Positions 20,175 through 22,135 of a stretch of DNA of 22,135 nt are shown here, piece after piece. Within the stretch, counting starts at the first letter, position 1; every line of letters begins with the position of its first letter. Both the position numbers and the translations under genes were made by a program. Source of the DNA: UBA10649 sp964391765 (GTDB taxonomy: Bacteria; Actinomycetota; Actinomycetes; S36-B12); assembly GCA_964391765.1 (NCBI GenBank), contig CAYMNG010000034.1, positions 1-22,135 of the forward strand, in the 5' to 3' direction. The notes under the pieces are model-generated. The model saw only the letters and a program-made list of their open reading frames with translations, was not told where the DNA came from and did not search any database.

Positions 20175-22135
20175 ATGGCCGCCGCCCGACTGCTCCTGCT
20201 CGACGGCCACTCGCTGGCGTACCGGGCGTTCTACGCCCTGCCGGTGGGCAACTTCTCCACGACGACCGGGCAGGCGACGAACGCCGTGTACGGGTTCACG
20301 TCGATGCTCATCAACGTGCTCCGCGACGAGCGGCCCACGCACATCGCCGTCGCGTTCGACGTCTCGCGCTACTCGTTCCGCACCGAGGAGTTCCCCGACT
20401 ACAAGGCGACCCGGGCGAGTTCGCCGCCGGAGTTCGCCGGCCAGGTCGAACTGGTGAAGCAGGTGCTCGACGCGATGGACATCCCCGTCCTGACGGCCGA
20501 GGGATACGAGGCCGACGACATCATCGCGACCCTCGCGCGCGTGGCCCGAGGAGCGGGCCTGGCGGTCGAGATCGTCACCGGCGACCGCGACGCGTTCCAG
20601 CTCGTCACCGACGACGTGACCGTCCTGTACCCGCGCAAGGGGGTCAGCGACCTCGCGCGCATGACGCCGCAGGCCGTGCAGGACAAGTACGGGCTGACGC
20701 CGGCCCAGTACGCGGACTTCGCCGCGGTGCGTGGCGACCCCAGCGACAACCTGCCCGGCATCCCCGGCGTGGGGGAGAAGACCGCCGCGAAGTGGATCCG
20801 TGAGTTCGGTTCGCTCGCGGACCTGGTCGACCGGGTGGACGAGGTCGGCGGGAAGACGGGGGACGCGCTGCGCGCGGCCCTGCCGCAGGTGCTCGTCAAC
20901 CGGCGGTTGACGACCCTCGACGACGCGGTACCGGTGTCCTTCGACCTGGCCGACGCCGAGCTCTCGCCCTGGGACCGCGCGCGGGTGGACGACCTCTTCG
21001 ACGCGCTGCAGTTCCGCGCGCTTCGCGATCGGCTCGACGCGGTGCGACCCGCCGCCGCGGACGAGGTCCCGGTCGACCGATCGGTGCGCGCGGCGACGGG
21101 CCACACCGCGATCGCCGCCGGCGCGGTGCGCGACTGGCTGGCCGGTGCCGAGGGCCTGTGCGCGGTCGTGGTGACCGGTCCGGCCGGCGCCGGTCGAGCC
21201 AGCGTCGAGCAGGTCGCCGTGCTCGACGACCGAGGCGTCGTCGGGATCATCGACGCGACCGACGCGGCGGCCGGCGCGGCCGTGCTCGACTGGTTCGCCG
21301 ACGCCGGCGTCGCGAAGGCGTTCCACGATGCCAAGCCGGTCGCGCTGGCGCTCGCCGACGCCGGACGCCGCCTGGCCGGGGTCGCGTTCGACACCGCGCT
21401 GGCGGCGTACCTCGACGCGCCCGGGCAGCGCGGCTACGCACTGGCGGACGTCGCCCGACGGATCCTGGGCGTGGAGCTGGAATCCGATGCCGCGTCCGGG
21501 CAGTTGGCGCTGGACGGATCCGCGGACGACGCGGACCACCTCGCCGGGCGGGTCGCCGCCGTACGCGGTCTCGTCGCGGTGTTGCGAGCGACGCTGGCCG
21601 ATCACGGCGTCCTGACGTTGTTGAACGACGTGGAGATCCCCCTCGCGCTGGTCCTCGCGGACATGGAGCACGTCGGCATCGGCGTCGATCCGACCGCCCT
21701 GGCGCGCCTGTCCGCGGAGTTCGGCGCCGACCTGCGGGCGGCGGAGCAGCACGCGCACGAACTCGTCGGCCGGCCGTTCAACCTCGGGTCGCCCAAGCAG
21801 CTGCAGGAGATCTTGTTCGTCGAGCGTGGCCTGCCCAAGACGAAGAAGATCAAGACGGGCTATACGACCGACGCGGACGCGCTGCAGTGGTTGCACGAGG
21901 TCTCGGACGACCCGCTGCTGGCGGACCTGCTCACCTGGCGGGATCGGGCCAAACTCCGGCAGACCGTCGACGGGCTCGCGCCCCTCGTCGACGCCGGGGG
22001 TCGGATCCACACGACGTTCAACCAGACCGTCGCCGCGACGGGCCGGTTGTCCAGCGCGGACCCCAACCTGCAGAACATCCCCGTGCGCACCGACGCCGGC
22101 CGACGGATCCGGGAGTGCTTCGTCGTCGGCCCGGG
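20175..22135 (+). CDS. polA: DNA polymerase I (3' end outside window)
   Basis: 653 residues visible, open at the window end. The 5' nuclease domain (about 1-300) shows LLLLDGHSLAYRAFYALP, FRTEEFPDYKATR, GYEADDIIATLA, TGDRDAFQLV and GDPSDNLPGIPGVGEKTA, so Okazaki-fragment processing and repair activity is expected. The middle domain lacks the DxE exonuclease motif (its place reads GLCAVVVTGPAG), so proofreading is probably absent, as in other actinobacterial PolA. The polymerase domain is partly present (FNLGSPKQLQEILF; TGRLSSADPNLQNIPVRT) and is cut before motif A. The start at 20175 is supported by the family N-terminus. Confidence 0.96.
   Translation, partial: MAAARLLLLDGHSLAYRAFYALPVGNFSTTTGQATNAVYGFTSMLINVLRDERPTHIAVAFDVSRYSFRTEEFPDYKATRASSPPEFAGQVELVKQVLDAMDIPVLTAEGYEADDIIATLARVARGAGLAVEIVTGDRDAFQLVTDDVTVLYPRKGVSDLARMTPQAVQDKYGLTPAQYADFAAVRGDPSDNLPGIPGVGEKTAAKWIREFGSLADLVDRVDEVGGKTGDALRAALPQVLVNRRLTTLDDAVPVSFDLADAELSPWDRARVDDLFDALQFRALRDRLDAVRPAAADEVPVDRSVRAATGHTAIAAGAVRDWLAGAEGLCAVVVTGPAGAGRASVEQVAVLDDRGVVGIIDATDAAAGAAVLDWFADAGVAKAFHDAKPVALALADAGRRLAGVAFDTALAAYLDAPGQRGYALADVARRILGVELESDAASGQLALDGSADDADHLAGRVAAVRGLVAVLRATLADHGVLTLLNDVEIPLALVLADMEHVGIGVDPTALARLSAEFGADLRAAEQHAHELVGRPFNLGSPKQLQEILFVERGLPKTKKIKTGYTTDADALQWLHEVSDDPLLADLLTWRDRAKLRQTVDGLAPLVDAGGRIHTTFNQTVAATGRLSSADPNLQNIPVRTDAGRRIRECFVVGP

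Noticed and set aside
19551..22010. Long - strand open frame (819 residues) opposite polA
   Set aside because: It crosses the thioesterase and livH in other frames and reads as low-complexity Arg/Val/Gly. polA on the + strand has all family motifs.
1..22135. CRISPR array, retron or rRNA genes
   Set aside because: No regularly spaced repeats of CRISPR length, no reverse transcriptase motif and no rRNA-like sequence were seen.

Overview
The window is about 22 kb of chromosome from a high-GC actinobacterium. I infer this from the strongly G/C-ending codons, the many GTG starts and 4-base start/stop overlaps, the aroK-aroB-aroQ-pepQ-efp-nusB gene order, a DNA polymerase I with a degenerate proofreading domain, and a PaaI-type thioesterase next to polA. 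I cannot name the genus. Three regions can be distinguished.

(1) Positions 1-4585, host core genes. The shikimate-pathway cluster (aroK partial, aroB, aroQ) runs into an M24 peptidase, elongation factor P and NusB on the + strand. A small lipoprotein gene faces them on the - strand.

(2) Positions 4658-12469, a 7.8 kb integrated element. A 23-bp direct repeat equal to the 3' end of a tRNA gene bounds it (4658-4680 and 12447-12469). The intact tRNA is rebuilt at the right end, beside a tyrosine integrase. Pairs of TGTGCACC arm-type boxes lie inside both ends. A compact leftward operon carries an excisionase-like HTH protein, a Cys-rich protein, a DUF3631/P-loop ATPase, several tiny proteins and an HK97-fold capsid protein. 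No terminase, portal, protease or tail gene is visible. The layout recalls the small prophage-like elements phiRv1/phiRv2 of Mycobacterium tuberculosis and capsid-carrying phage satellites. Two 10-N gaps interrupt it.

(3) Positions 12522-22135, host genes again. Two + strand substrate-binding lipoproteins face a - strand livH-livM-livG-livF transporter operon, with a shared terminator between them. A thioesterase and polA (partial) follow, divergently transcribed from a 22-bp gap that seems to hold two overlapping leaderless promoters.

The most striking observation is the first binding protein (12634-14037). It is a circular permutation of its neighbour LivJ: the C-terminal half comes first, then a linker, then the N-terminal half, behind its own lipoprotein signal. 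Other notable points are a class I (short variable loop) tRNA with a CAA anticodon, a LivH with a secreted Ig-like domain fused to its N-terminus, and 9-bp GTTAC repeats at both ends of the DUF3631 gene.
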